Shown here piece by piece: positions 1 through 5,977 of a stretch of DNA of 5,977 nucleotides (positions are counted from its first letter, which is position 1; every line of letters starts with the position of its first letter). Location: NCBI GenBank assembly GCA_001412425.1, contig LKUH01000171.1:1-5977 (forward strand). The letters run 5' to 3'. This stretch comes from Candidatus Cloacimonas sp. SDB. GTDB taxonomy: Bacteria > Cloacimonadota > Cloacimonadia > Cloacimonadales > TCS61. The position numbers were made by a program, and so were the translations under genes. The notes beneath the pieces were generated by a model. The model was not told the DNA's origin, did not search any database, and was given only the letters and a program-made list of their open reading frames with translations.

Positions 1-567
1 ATTAATGAATTATTTAAAGGAGATGCAGTTATAGTAACTGATGTAGGGCAGCATCAAATGTGGGCAGCTAATTATTGTAATATTATTCATCCCAGGACTT
101 TTATTTCTTCTGGCGGTTTGGGCACCATGGGATATGGTCTACCGGCTGCTATCGGCGCGCAATTTGGCTCTCCGCAGAAGCCGGTTATTTGTATATCAGG
201 AGATGGCAGTTTTCAAATGAATATTCAAGAGTTGGCTACTGCAATTTTTAACCGTTTACCAATTATCGTAGTATTGATGAATAATGGATATCTGGGAATG
301 GTAAGACAATTACAGGAAATGTTCTGTAATAGACGTTATGTTTCCACTTCTCTTGCGGGAAGTCCAGATTTTATGAAAATTGTAGAGGGTTATGGAGGAG
401 TTGGTTTTAGGGTAGACAAAAAAGAAGAATTTTACCCAATACTAGAGAAAGCTTCTCAAATGAAACGATTTGTACTCATAGATTGTCAGATACCCCAGGA
501 AGAAAATACTTTTCCAATGGTCCGACCAGGTTCGTCAATTAATAAGATGATGGGAGTTGAAGAATAA
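1..567 (+). CDS. ilvB: Acetohydroxyacid (acetolactate) synthase large subunit, 3' part only
   Basis: This is the C-terminal 188 residues of the ThDP-dependent catalytic subunit, which makes 2-acetolactate from two pyruvates, or 2-aceto-2-hydroxybutyrate from pyruvate plus 2-ketobutyrate. The reading frame is open from base 1, so the gene starts upstream of the window; the Met codon at base 58 is internal. The fragment opens in the typical TDVGQHQMWAA segment. The ThDP/Mg binding motif runs from GDGSF (fragment residues 67-71) to the Asn pair at 94-95, followed by the GMVRQ segment. The end, EENTFPMVRPG, is the usual C-terminal signature. About two thirds of a normal 550-600 residue protein is missing. 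Residue 104 is Leu (codon 310-312), where most homologues have Trp. The stop codon overlaps the start of ilvN by one base, which suggests translational coupling of the two subunits. Family identity is very secure. Confidence 0.96.
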   Translation: MNELFKGDAVIVTDVGQHQMWAANYCNIIHPRTFISSGGLGTMGYGLPAAIGAQFGSPQKPVICISGDGSFQMNIQELATAIFNRLPIIVVLMNNGYLGMVRQLQEMFCNRRYVSTSLAGSPDFMKIVEGYGGVGFRVDKKEEFYPILEKASQMKRFVLIDCQIPQEENTFPMVRPGSSINKMMGVEE

Positions 568-1061
568 TGAAACATACTATTGCAATCCTTGTAGAAGATC
601 AGCCAGGTGTAATGGTGCGTGTAGCCAGTTTATTTACCCGGAGAGGCTTTAATATCGAAAGTATTGCGGTGGGTCATTCTGAAAAACCGGGAATTTCTCG
701 AATGACAATTATCGTCAGCGGTGATGAAAAGGTGCTTGAACAGGTAAGCAAACAATTAAATAAATTAATAGATGTGATACAAGTTCGGGATATATCCCCA
801 CAAAACATTATTGAAAGAGAATTAGTTCTGGTAAAAGTACATACAGACTCACTGCCCATTCGTGCAGAAATTATTCAATTGGTGGAAATATTCAAGGCAA
901 AAGTTGTCTACGTAGACCGAGACACTTTGACTATTGAAATGTCTGGAGGTGAGGAAAAAGTAAAGGGTCTACTAGAACTACTAAAACCATTCGGTATTAT
1001 TGAGATAGTCAGAACCGGAAGAATTGCAATAGCAAGGGCTAAGAATAATTTGCCTAATTAA
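567..1061 (+). CDS. ilvN: Acetohydroxyacid synthase small (regulatory) subunit
   Basis: Regulatory partner of the upstream large subunit; in this family it activates the catalytic subunit and confers feedback inhibition, usually by valine. At 164 residues it has the normal length for the single-repeat bacterial form. An N-terminal ACT domain covers about residues 3-77 (EDQPGVMVRVASLF at 10-23, RRGFNIES at 25-32, then SRMTI and GDEKVLEQ). The C-terminal small-subunit domain starts near EREL at 83-86 and ends with VRTGRIAIAR at 148-157. Gly14 and Asn29 line up with E. coli IlvH positions linked to valine binding; Asp11 replaces E. coli Asn11, a change I believe is common in other bacteria. The ATG overlaps the ilvB stop (TAATG), with GGAG at 553-556 about 10 bases upstream. 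The gene symbol could equally be ilvH; the function is not in doubt. Confidence 0.95.
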   Translation: MKHTIAILVEDQPGVMVRVASLFTRRGFNIESIAVGHSEKPGISRMTIIVSGDEKVLEQVSKQLNKLIDVIQVRDISPQNIIERELVLVKVHTDSLPIRAEIIQLVEIFKAKVVYVDRDTLTIEMSGGEEKVKGLLELLKPFGIIEIVRTGRIAIARAKNNLPN

Positions 1062-1076
1062 ATAAGGTGAATTTCA

Positions 1077-1088
1077 ATGGTTAAATAA
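1077..1088 (+). other. Three-codon reading frame Met-Val-Lys-stop with its own ribosome binding site; possible relic of an ilvC start
   Basis: Sixteen bases after ilvN an AAGGTGA (1064-1070) precedes an ATG by six bases, a well-formed initiation site, but only Val and Lys follow before TAA. Ketol-acid reductoisomerase (ilvC) commonly follows ilvN in such operons, and many IlvC proteins begin Met-Val-Lys or Met-Ala-Lys; that gene is absent here. The site may therefore be the stub of a lost ilvC. It could also be a minimal leader reading frame or chance in AT-rich DNA. The initiation signal is seen directly; the relic interpretation is inference. Confidence 0.25.
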
Positions 1089-1091
1089 AGC

Positions 1092-1108
1092 CACCCGCTT
1101 TGAGGGTG
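1092..1108 (+). repeat. Imperfect hairpin in the ilvN-leuA gap, resembling an IS200/IS605-type end
   Basis: CACCC (1092-1096) pairs with GGGTG (1104-1108) around the seven-base loop GCTTTGA. This is the only G/C-dense patch in an otherwise very AT-rich spacer. The surrounding AAGCCACCCGCTTT resembles the subterminal palindromes of IS200/IS605 elements as I remember them, where a longer stem would be closed by a second GC-rich arm; here the right arm looks eroded. No T-run follows, so it is not a typical intrinsic terminator. It could be a mobile-element scar or a small mRNA processing or stability hairpin. The stem is visible; its origin is inferred. Confidence 0.35.
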
Positions 1109-1150
1109 TGAAATTTATGATATTTACAATAATTAATAAAATACCATCAA

Positions 1151-1158
1151 AAAGGAGG
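1151..1158 (+). promoter_or_regulatory. Strong ribosome binding site of leuA, which decides its start
   Basis: AAAGGAGG lies six bases before the ATG at 1165. The frame stays open upstream to a GTG at 1108 and an ATG at 1117, but those would add 16-19 residues that do not resemble the LeuA family, and they have weaker ribosome binding sites. The start at 1165 gives the expected short N-terminus ahead of the TTLRDGEQ motif. Confidence 0.88.
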
Positions 1159-1164
1159 AAGAAT

Positions 1165-2688
1165 ATGTCTGAAAAGATATTTATTTTTGATACTACATTA
1201 CGCGATGGAGAGCAATGTCCAGGTGCTTCTCTTAATACCAACGAAAAACTGGAAGTTGCCAGGTATTTGGAAAAAATGGAAGTAGATGTTATCGAAGCAG
1301 GTTTCCCCATATCTTCTCCGGGTGATTTTGAAGGTGTAGAGACAATTGCGAAGAATATCAAAAATTCCACTATAGCTGGTTTATGCAGGGCGGTTGAACA
1401 GGATATAAAATGTGCCTGGGATGCCATTAAGTTAGCCCGAAAACCAAGAATTCACACCTTCATTGCTACTTCACCAATTCATATGAAGCTTAAATTGGAG
1501 AAATCTCCCCAGGAAGTTCTCGAACAGGCTGTGCAGGCAGTTAAAATTGCTAAAAGTTATTGTCCTGATATAGAATTTTCTGCAGAAGATGCCAGCCGCA
1601 GTGACCCTGAATTTTTATATACAATTTTCGAAGAAGTAATAAGAGCTGGTGCAACAATTATTAATATTCCGGATACGGTTGGATATTCTCAGCCTACTGA
1701 GTTCGGTCATTTAATTAAGGATATCAAGAAAAATGTTCCGAATATTTCGCAGGCAGTTGTTAGCGTACATTGTCATAATGATCTGGGACTTGCTGTAGCA
1801 AATTCGATGGAGGCAATAAATAATGGTGCCAGGCAGATTGAATGCACAATAAATGGCATTGGCGAAAGGGCAGGAAATGCGTCTTTAGAGGAAATTGTTA
1901 TGGCTTTACATACCAGAGAAGATTTTTATAACATGACTACTAATATTAATACCAGGTATATCTATCCAACTAGTAGACTGGTGAGCAGACTAACTGGATT
2001 TGTAGTCCAACCAAATAAGGCAATCGTTGGGAGGAATGCCTTTGCCCATGAAGCAGGGATACATCAGGCGGGAATACTGAAAGACGCCTCTACTTATGAA
2101 ATTATGAAACCGCAGACAATTGGTTTAGAAAGCAATCAGCTGGTTTTAGGTAAGCATTCAGGTCGGAATGCCTTTAAAAATCGCTTATCAGAATTGGGTT
2201 ATACCCTGGACAAAGAAAAGCTTAATAAATCTTTTGAACAGTTTAAACAGTTGGCCGATAAAAAGAAAGAAATATATTCTGAAGATCTCGTTGCCCTTAT
2301 GTCTGAGGTATTAGTTGAAGACATGAAAGATATATATGAATTGAGATATTTTCACATTAATACTGGAAATAGCATTTTACCGACGGCCACAGTAAGTTTA
2401 GTAAAAGGAGGCGATATATACGAAGATGCAGCCTGTGGCGATGGGCCTGTTGATGCAGTATTTAATGCCATTGACCGGATAACTGGAGTAAAGGTCAAAT
2501 TGTCTGATTATTATATCAAAGCCCTGACAAGAGGCAAAGATGCCCAGGGAGAGGCAGTTGTTGAGATAAAGGATAATGGTAATTCATTTGTTGGCAGAAG
2601 TATTAGTACCGATACTTTAGAGGCAAGCACTAAAGCCTACTTGAAGGCTATTAATAAGATGTTATCAAGGCAATTGAAATGTAAATAA
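1165..2688 (+). CDS. leuA: 2-isopropylmalate synthase
   Basis: Catalyses the first committed leucine step, acetyl-CoA plus 2-ketoisovalerate to 2-isopropylmalate. With the start at 1165 the protein has 507 residues, the normal length of the long, leucine-regulated bacterial form. The TIM-barrel catalytic domain shows TTLRDGEQ (10-17; Asp14 is a metal ligand), HTFIATSPIHMK (97-108), NIPDT (167-171), the metal-binding HCHND (202-206) and GIGERAGN (231-238). The linker carries FAHEAGIHQAGI (293-304) and LGKHSGR (328-334). The C-terminal LeuA dimer/allosteric domain spans roughly 375-507 and includes GDGPVDA (425-431), so leucine feedback inhibition is likely. It follows ilvN after a 103-base gap and precedes the paralogous cimA. 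It differs from cimA in lacking the LEDWSNG and GDRKGNLY motifs, which supports keeping the two functions apart. Identity is very secure; substrate preference is inferred from family signatures. Confidence 0.95.
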   Translation: MSEKIFIFDTTLRDGEQCPGASLNTNEKLEVARYLEKMEVDVIEAGFPISSPGDFEGVETIAKNIKNSTIAGLCRAVEQDIKCAWDAIKLARKPRIHTFIATSPIHMKLKLEKSPQEVLEQAVQAVKIAKSYCPDIEFSAEDASRSDPEFLYTIFEEVIRAGATIINIPDTVGYSQPTEFGHLIKDIKKNVPNISQAVVSVHCHNDLGLAVANSMEAINNGARQIECTINGIGERAGNASLEEIVMALHTREDFYNMTTNINTRYIYPTSRLVSRLTGFVVQPNKAIVGRNAFAHEAGIHQAGILKDASTYEIMKPQTIGLESNQLVLGKHSGRNAFKNRLSELGYTLDKEKLNKSFEQFKQLADKKKEIYSEDLVALMSEVLVEDMKDIYELRYFHINTGNSILPTATVSLVKGGDIYEDAACGDGPVDAVFNAIDRITGVKVKLSDYYIKALTRGKDAQGEAVVEIKDNGNSFVGRSISTDTLEASTKAYLKAINKMLSRQLKCK

Positions 2689-2765
2689 ATTTTACATTAA
2701 TATTATTAAATCACTGGCTGATTATAATTTGATAAAATAGCATCTAAATCAAAAGAGGATAAAAA

Positions 2766-4313
2766 ATGGTTACAAAATTGCAAATTATTGATACAACCCT
2801 AAGAGATGGGGAACAAATGAGAAATGTCAGTTATTCTCCTGAAGAGAAGCTGGCTCTTGCCAAAATATTGTTAGATGATGTTAAGGCAGACAAGATTGAG
2901 GTTACCAGTGCCAGAGTAAGTGAAGGAGAAGAGGAAGCTGTACGAAAGATTATTCAGTGGGCTAATGAGAAACAATGCTCTGACAAAGTAGAGATATTGG
3001 GTTTTGTTGATATTAAAGAATCAGTTGAATGGATTGTAGGTTCAGGAGGAAAGGTTAATAATATTTTAGCAAAAGGTTCAGCAAAACATCTGCACACCCA
3101 GTTAAAAAAATCAAAAGAACAGCATGTTAAAGATATAAAGAATACCATCGCCTATGCTCAAGAAAAAGGTGTCATATGCAATCTTTGGTTGGAGGACTGG
3201 TCAAACGGAATGATTAATTCACCCGAATATGTCTATTACCTTATTGATAGTCTCAGAGAAGAAAAGATTCAAAGATTTATGTTGCCTGATACCCTTGGAA
3301 TTTTATATCCTTCACAAGTAAATAATTTCATTAAAGAAATAATTTCAAGATATCCTGAATTACATTTTGATTTCCATGCACATAATGATTATGGATTAGC
3401 AACTGCCAATACCATTGCAGCAGTTGAAGCCGGAATTAAAGGAGTGCATTGTACAGTGAACGGTATGGGAGAAAGAGCAGGTAACGCCCCATTAGAAGAA
3501 GTAGTAGTGGGAATAAAGGATTTTTTGAATATCGATACAGGCATAAAAGAGGAAGGCTTGTATTCTTTAAGCAAGACTGTTGAAGCATTTTCTGCCTATC
3601 GTATTGCAGCAAATAAGCCAATCTCTGGAGAGAATGCTTTTACTCAAACCGCAGGGATACATGCGGATGGTGATAGAAAAGGTAACCTATATGCCAGCAA
3701 GCTTCTACCGGAGAGGTTTAATCGAAAAAGGCAATATTCTCTGGGAAAATTAAGTGGAAAATCTAACCTGGATTATAATCTGGAAGAGATAGGTATTGAG
3801 CTTACCAAACAACAAAAAAGAAGCGTGCTGGAGAGAGTTATTGAATTAAGTGATAAAAAGAAGACTATTACAACTGCTGATTTGCCATACATCATCTCTG
3901 ATATTTTGGATACACCAGGAGAGAATATTTTTAAATTAAAAGCCTATAATATTTTGACAAGTAAATCAACTAGACCGGTTGCAATAATTAAGATACTCTA
4001 TCGAGACCAGAAAAAGGGGGAGGAAACAGAAATAGAAGAAATTGCCCATGGAGATGGTGGATATGATGCTTTTATGAATGCCATAAGGAAAGTATTTAAA
4101 AAAATAGGATTTGTATTACCAATGTTGCTTGATTATGTAGTTACAATTCCACCAGGGGGTAAGACAGATGCACTGGTTCAGTGTTCGATAACCTGGGGTT
4201 TACAGAATAATAAACAGAATATTATTACCAAAGGTGTTAATTCTGATCAGATTTTAGCAGCTATTGAGGCGACAGAGAAGATGCTTAATATAGTTGCTTT
4301 ATTAAATAAATAG
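2766..4313 (+). CDS. cimA: (R)-citramalate synthase, Leptospira type
   Basis: Predicted to condense acetyl-CoA and pyruvate to (R)-citramalate, the entry to threonine-independent isoleucine synthesis. The 515 residues match Leptospira interrogans CimA in length and, from memory, nearly motif for motif: TTLRDGEQ (10-17), EILGFVD (76-82), LEDWSNG (142-148), LPDTLG (173-178), FHAHNDYG (203-210), GMGERAGN (233-240), FTQTAGIHADGDRKGNLY (292-309), then the regulatory domain with GDGGYDAFMNA (429-439) and IPPGGKTDALV (461-471). Metal and catalytic residues Asp14, Glu143, His204, His206, His299, Asp301 and Tyr309 are present. Leu78 and Leu101 match the pyruvate pocket, but its Tyr is Trp141. Most of the isoleucine-binding residues known from Leptospira are kept. 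The start has AGAGGA six bases upstream. Bacteroidota homologues are often labelled only as LeuA-like, so a different 2-keto acid substrate remains possible; it is clearly not HMG-CoA lyase. Confidence 0.85.
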   Translation: MVTKLQIIDTTLRDGEQMRNVSYSPEEKLALAKILLDDVKADKIEVTSARVSEGEEEAVRKIIQWANEKQCSDKVEILGFVDIKESVEWIVGSGGKVNNILAKGSAKHLHTQLKKSKEQHVKDIKNTIAYAQEKGVICNLWLEDWSNGMINSPEYVYYLIDSLREEKIQRFMLPDTLGILYPSQVNNFIKEIISRYPELHFDFHAHNDYGLATANTIAAVEAGIKGVHCTVNGMGERAGNAPLEEVVVGIKDFLNIDTGIKEEGLYSLSKTVEAFSAYRIAANKPISGENAFTQTAGIHADGDRKGNLYASKLLPERFNRKRQYSLGKLSGKSNLDYNLEEIGIELTKQQKRSVLERVIELSDKKKTITTADLPYIISDILDTPGENIFKLKAYNILTSKSTRPVAIIKILYRDQKKGEETEIEEIAHGDGGYDAFMNAIRKVFKKIGFVLPMLLDYVVTIPPGGKTDALVQCSITWGLQNNKQNIITKGVNSDQILAAIEATEKMLNIVALLNK

Positions 4314-4325
4314 AAATAGTTAATT

Positions 4326-4332
4326 AAGGAGG
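4326..4332 (+). promoter_or_regulatory. Ribosome binding site of leuC, supporting a GTG start
   Basis: AAGGAGG sits five bases before the GTG at 4338. The next in-frame ATG lies more than 100 bases into the gene, past conserved N-terminal sequence (TIAEKIL). The GTG is therefore the start. Confidence 0.88.
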
Positions 4333-4337
4333 AAGAC

Positions 4338-5600
4338 GTGGGAAAGACAATTGCAGAAAAAATACTTCAATCACATTGTGAAAAGGAAAATATAAAAATT
4401 GGTGATTTAATTAAAGCAAAAGTAGATTTTGCTTTTGCCAATGACATAACCGGACCTTTAGCAATACAGGTTTTTAAACAGATTGGTGCGGAAAAGGTAT
4501 TTGACAAAGATAAAGTGACTTTTGTACCAGACCATTTTGCCCCGAATAAAGACATAAAATCAGCTGAACAGACAAAAATTCTTAGAGAGTTTTCGCGAGA
4601 ACAAGCCCTTACTCATTATTTTGAGGTCGGACAATGTGGTATAGAACATGCTCTTATACCTGAAAAAGGTTTGGCTTTGCCCGGTCAGCTTATTGTGGGA
4701 GCTGATTCTCACACACCGACATCCGGAGCATTGGGAGCTTTAGCCGTTGGGGTTGGCAGCACTGATTTAGGGGCTGTCCTGGCCACTGGCGAAGTATGGC
4801 TTAAAGTGCCTGAGACAATTAAGTTTATTTATAGCGGAAAATTAAATAAATGGGTAGGAGGAAAAGACCTTATTCTCTATACTATAACACAGATAGGGGT
4901 AAATGGTGCTAATTACAGAGTTATGGAGTTTGGCGGTGAGATTATTAAAGGATTATCTATGGATAACCGGTTTACTATTTGCAATATGGCTATTGAGGCT
5001 GGGGGAAAGGGCGGCATAATCGAGGCAGATGATATTACCTTGGAATATCTGAAAAATAAGGCAGATAAAAAATTTTCCCTATTAAACAGCGATCCTGATG
5101 CTCACTATGAGAAAGTAATTGAATACAATGTAGCAAATATTGAACCACAGGTAGCTTTCCCTCATTTGCCTGGTAATGGAAAACCAATTAGTGAAGTTGG
5201 AGAAGTTAAAATAGATCAATCGGTAATAGGTTCCTGTACCAATGGTCATATTGAGGACTTAAGAATAGCTGCCCAGATCTTAAAAAATAACAAGGTTGAT
5301 TCACATGTCCGGTTAATTGTCATTCCGGCTACTCAACAGATTTATTTAGATGCCATGAAAGAGGGTTTATTAAAGATATTTGTTGAGGCTGGAGCAATCA
5401 TTAGTCCGCCTACATGTGGACCTTGCCTTGGTGGTCATATGGGTGTACTGGCACAAGGAGAAAAAGCCATTTCAACTACTAACCGAAATTTTGTCGGCAG
5501 AATGGGCCATCCGGAAAGTGAAGTGTATTTATCTAATCCGGCAGTAGCGGCAGCTTCGGCTATTACCGGAAAGATATCCAATCCCGAGGAGGTAGTTTAA
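4338..5600 (+). CDS. leuC: 3-isopropylmalate dehydratase (isopropylmalate isomerase), large subunit
   Basis: Large [4Fe-4S] subunit of the heterodimer that converts 2-isopropylmalate to 3-isopropylmalate through isopropylmaleate. In organisms with CimA the same enzyme also converts citramalate to methylmalate. The 420 residues match the compact LeuC/homoaconitase-like class (about 420, versus about 466 in E. coli). Cluster-ligand cysteines are Cys300 (GSCTNG, 298-303) and Cys360/Cys363 (PTCGPCLGG, 358-366). Other aconitase-family marks are the GIEHALIPEKG stretch (101-111), GADSHTPTSGALG (121-133), VGSTD (139-143), MEFGG (196-200) and GRMGHPES near the C-terminus (387-394). The protein should be cytosolic and oxygen-sensitive. 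It starts at GTG, 24 bases after cimA, and ends 2 bases before leuD. The short class includes homoaconitase-type enzymes, but the leu/ilv setting argues for isopropylmalate isomerase. Confidence 0.94.
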   Translation: MGKTIAEKILQSHCEKENIKIGDLIKAKVDFAFANDITGPLAIQVFKQIGAEKVFDKDKVTFVPDHFAPNKDIKSAEQTKILREFSREQALTHYFEVGQCGIEHALIPEKGLALPGQLIVGADSHTPTSGALGALAVGVGSTDLGAVLATGEVWLKVPETIKFIYSGKLNKWVGGKDLILYTITQIGVNGANYRVMEFGGEIIKGLSMDNRFTICNMAIEAGGKGGIIEADDITLEYLKNKADKKFSLLNSDPDAHYEKVIEYNVANIEPQVAFPHLPGNGKPISEVGEVKIDQSVIGSCTNGHIEDLRIAAQILKNNKVDSHVRLIVIPATQQIYLDAMKEGLLKIFVEAGAIISPPTCGPCLGGHMGVLAQGEKAISTTNRNFVGRMGHPESEVYLSNPAVAAASAITGKISNPEEVV

Positions 5601-5602
5601 TC

Positions 5603-5977
5603 ATGATTATAAAAGGAAGTATATGGAAATTTGGAGATAATATCGATACTGATGTCATTATTCCTGCTCGATATTTGAATACATCAGACGCAGAAGAATT
5701 GGCATCACATTGCATGGAAGATTATGACCGGGATTTTGTAAAAAAGATGAAGCCGGGAGATATTATTGTTGCTGGAGAAAATTTTGGTTGCGGTAGTTCT
5801 AGAGAGCATGCACCTATTGCTATTAAAACAGCAGGTATTTCATGTATTATTGCTAAATCATTTTCACGAATTTTTTTTCGTAATTCTATCAATATAGGGT
5901 TGCCAATCTTTGAATCTAGTGAGGTTTTTGAAAATTCTCAACAAGGAGATATCCTTGAAGTAGACATGGACAAAGGT
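5603..5977 (+). CDS. leuD: 3-isopropylmalate dehydratase small subunit, 5' part only
   Basis: The first 125 codons of the small (swivel-domain) subunit that pairs with LeuC; the frame is still open at the window end, and the family is usually about 160-170 residues in this short class. The N-terminus MIIKGSIWKFGDNIDTDVIIPARYLNT (1-27) is typical of LeuD. The YLNT loop lies in the region known to influence substrate choice. GENFGCGSSREHAP (58-71) is the conserved swivel-domain signature. KSFSRIFFRNSINIGLP follows at about 86-102. The ATG comes two bases after the leuC stop, and its GAGGAGG ribosome binding site (5586-5592) lies inside the last codons of leuC, so the subunits are probably translationally coupled. 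A leuB gene might follow downstream, but that is outside the window. Confidence 0.95.
   Translation, partial: MIIKGSIWKFGDNIDTDVIIPARYLNTSDAEELASHCMEDYDRDFVKKMKPGDIIVAGENFGCGSSREHAPIAIKTAGISCIIAKSFSRIFFRNSINIGLPIFESSEVFENSQQGDILEVDMDKG

Noticed and set aside
1092..1116. Intrinsic terminator between ilvN and leuA.
   Set aside because: The stem is only five base pairs and is followed by TGAAATTTATG rather than a T-run.
1116..1142. Promoter-like boxes (TATGAT, TTTACA, TAAAAT) before leuA.
   Set aside because: No pair of boxes has 16-18 base spacing; consistent with AT-rich background.
1108..1164. Longer LeuA N-terminus starting at GTG 1108 or ATG 1117.
   Set aside because: The added residues do not resemble the family, and the ATG at 1165 has a near-perfect ribosome binding site six bases upstream.
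1074..1427. Reverse-strand open frame of 117 codons over the leuA start.
   Set aside because: It is antisense to a clear leuA coding region, has no recognisable domain, and looks like a shadow of the real gene. The other shorter minus-strand frames were rejected for the same reason.
2709..2723. Small hairpin AATCA-CTGGC-TGATT in the leuA-cimA spacer.
   Set aside because: A five-base-pair, AT-rich stem with no T-run after it; too weak to call a terminator or regulatory element.
2689..2765. Possible internal promoter before cimA: TATAAT at 2723-2728, TTTACA at 2691-2696.
   Set aside because: The two boxes are 26 bases apart, too far for a normal promoter, and no -35-like box lies at the right distance. 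In such AT-rich DNA a lone TATAAT is expected by chance.
1..5977. A novel defence, mobile or otherwise undescribed multi-gene system.
   Set aside because: Every gene belongs to a known branched-chain amino acid enzyme family; no CRISPR-like repeats, tRNAs, integrase or unknown genes are present.

Overview
The window is a stretch of one branched-chain amino acid biosynthesis operon. All genes are on the + strand, and both window ends cut through a gene. The order is ilvB (3' part), ilvN, leuA, cimA, leuC, leuD (5' part). Spacing is tight: ilvB and ilvN overlap by one base, cimA and leuC are 24 bases apart, and leuC and leuD are 2 bases apart. Only two gaps exceed 70 bases: ilvN-leuA (103 bases) and leuA-cimA (77 bases).

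The DNA is AT-rich, with A/T-ending codons, lysine/isoleucine/asparagine-rich proteins and strong purine-rich ribosome binding sites (AAAGGAGG, AAGGAGG, GAGGAGG). This suggests a low-GC bacterium. The compact LeuC/LeuD pair of the archaeal/clostridial/thermophile kind and a Leptospira-type citramalate synthase would suit an anaerobe. The sequence does not fix the phylum; an uncultured low-GC anaerobe (for example Atribacterota or Clostridia-like) is only a guess.

The genes fit together as a pathway set. IlvB/IlvN is acetohydroxyacid synthase, the shared first step for valine, leucine and isoleucine. LeuA condenses acetyl-CoA with 2-ketoisovalerate for leucine. CimA condenses acetyl-CoA with pyruvate to give citramalate, a threonine-independent route to 2-ketobutyrate and hence isoleucine. 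LeuC/LeuD isomerise isopropylmalate and, by established pathway logic, also citramalate. LeuB, IlvD and IlvC are not in the window.

I found no unknown multi-gene system. The points worth a second look are: the ilvN-leuA gap, which holds a ribosome-binding-site-led Met-Val-Lys-stop where ilvC often sits, plus an imperfect hairpin resembling an IS200/IS605 end; a Leu in IlvB where most homologues carry the Trp of the herbicide site; and a Trp in CimA in place of the pocket Tyr of the Leptospira enzyme.
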